64,000 nucleotides of DNA from Kitasatospora xanthocidica. GTDB taxonomy: Bacteria; Actinomycetota; Actinomycetes; Streptomycetales; Streptomycetaceae. The translations under genes were made by a program, and so were the position numbers. Below, one piece after another: positions 63,323 to 64,000 of this stretch. The notes under the pieces were generated by a model. That model ran no database searches. It saw nothing but the letters and a program-made list of their open reading frames with translations, and was not told where the DNA came from. Location: NCBI RefSeq assembly GCF_014656195.1, contig NZ_BNBY01000003.1, forward strand, positions 275,908-339,907, written 5' to 3'. The first letter of the stretch is position 1. Each line of letters starts with the position of its first letter.

Positions 63323-64000
63323 CAGGTGTCTCCGTATCTCTGCTGGTCGGGGTCGGTGAGTTCGACGGCCTGGTCGAGGAAGTGGGCGAGCAGGGCGATC
63401 AGGCCGCAGGCGACCTCGACGCCGACCGCGGCGTTGAGGACCGGGACGGTGCCGCCGGAGGTGACGGTGTTGAAGGTGCCCAGCGGCAGCACGTTCTTGA
63501 GGAACGCGCCGCCGGCGATCATTCCGGCCAGGCCGATGAGGCTGTAGGACGCGGCGGCGAGCGAGTCCGCGACGTCGAGGACGGCCAGCGGGCGCAGCTT
63601 CTTCAGCGCCCTGTAGTCGGCGGCGACGTAGGCCAGGTGGAGGGCGGTGGCCAGGACGACGCCACCCTGGAAGCCGCCGCCGGGGCTGAGCTGGCCGTGC
63701 GCGACGATGTACACGCCCACCACCAGGGTGACGGGCAGGAGCAACGCGCCGAACAGGCGGGTGGTGGGCATGACGCGGTCCGCTTCGGCGCGGCGGTGGC
63801 GTTCGTCGCGGGCCCGGCGCAGCAGCAGGGTCGCGCCGAGGACGGTGCCGAAGAGGATGGACTCCTCGCCGAGGGTGTCGAAGGCGCGGATGTCGAAGTT
63901 GACGGCGGAGACGACGTTGGCGGTCCGCCGGTCCAGGGCCGCCGCCACCGCCCGCTCCCCGTAGGGGTGGCTGTCCGTCCCGAACGGCGGCAGGTCGGTG
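63322..64000 (-). CDS. Mrp/Mnh-type antiporter subunit A C-terminus fused to subunit B (partial)
   Basis: The frame is open to the window edge, so the gene is cut. The first part visible (VNFDIRAFDTLGEESILFGTVLGATLLL) is the end of subunit A, with the FDTLGE signature. It continues without a stop into a full MnhB domain (MPTTRLFGALLLPVTLVVGVYIVAHGQLSPGGGFQGGVV, four helices). An A-B fusion, as in several actinomycetes, is most likely. An internal ATG at 63771 could start a separate B subunit. It overlaps subunit C by one base. Confidence 0.85.
   Translation of the reverse strand, partial: TDLPPFGTDSHPYGERAVAAALDRRTANVVSAVNFDIRAFDTLGEESILFGTVLGATLLLRRARDERHRRAEADRVMPTTRLFGALLLPVTLVVGVYIVAHGQLSPGGGFQGGVVLATALHLAYVAADYRALKKLRPLAVLDVADSLAAASYSLIGLAGMIAGGAFLKNVLPLGTFNTVTSGGTVPVLNAAVGVEVACGLIALLAHFLDQAVELTDPDQQRYGDT

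Overview
The window is chromosomal DNA from a high-GC, morphologically complex actinomycete, most likely Streptomyces or a close relative such as Kitasatospora. The signs are very high GC in third codon positions, an SsgA-like sporulation protein, a DmdR/IdeR-type iron box, a CebR-type operator beside a GH48 cellulase, several apparently leaderless promoters and a rare TTA codon. I see no tRNA, rRNA, insertion sequence, integrase or CRISPR array. It reads as a core-plus-accessory mosaic rather than a mobile element.

Region by region: (1) 143-8033 is a GntR-regulated nitrogen block: an NCS1 permease with an unusual C-terminal Cys-cluster tail, urea carboxylase and allophanate hydrolase. Together they would import a nitrogen compound and release ammonium from urea by way of allophanate. 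A DctA-like carboxylate symporter follows with its own hairpin/operator. (2) 9634-12977 (minus strand) holds an FAD aromatic hydroxylase, the remnant of a second FAD monooxygenase with a large internal deletion, and a decarboxylase resembling the fungal tryptophan decarboxylase PsiD. (3) 13372-16107 is an NB-ARC/TPR (NLR-like) protein with a short N-terminal amyloid-signalling-like motif. (4) 16950-29533 is a dense stress/development block: two STAS anti-anti-sigma factors, two RsbW-like ATPases, a SigB/F-family sigma factor, an ANTAR-GAF-PAS-PP2C phosphatase overlapping a giant HAMP-array hybrid kinase, an SsgA-like protein and a CsbD stress protein. A 19-nt element is shared by two promoters about 10 kb apart in this block.

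(5) 29628-32839 has a TMEM175-like channel, a hydrolase, and a divergent SDR/AraC pair with paired operator arms. (6) 33172-43774 is a plant-polysaccharide island: a secreted esterase, a parallel beta-helix protein and a GH54 arabinofuranosidase, all three ending in the same ricin-type CBM13 module, then a CBM2-GH48 cellulase and a LacI-family regulator. Two TGTTAGCGCT-type palindromes and one CebR-type palindrome suggest LacI-family control. (7) 43861-51265 contains regulator/target pairs: TetR-SDR with two operators, ECF42 sigma with a DGPF protein, an MFS exporter, DUF1326, and VOC/WYL. (8) 51430-54570 encodes an unrecognised 1046-residue protein with tectonin-like and jacalin-like regions. 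(9) 54865-59163 is a siderophore uptake locus around an iron box, without an ATPase gene. (10) 59346-64000 has a small secreted M15-like protein, an SDR beside the remnant of a MmyB-type regulator, and an Mrp antiporter operon (A/B, C, D) that runs off the window.

The most promising leads are the NLR-like protein with its amyloid-like motif, the tectonin/jacalin giant, the PsiD-like decarboxylase next to FAD hydroxylases, and the partner-switching block with its shared promoter element. All functional calls come from reading the sequence; no database search was run.
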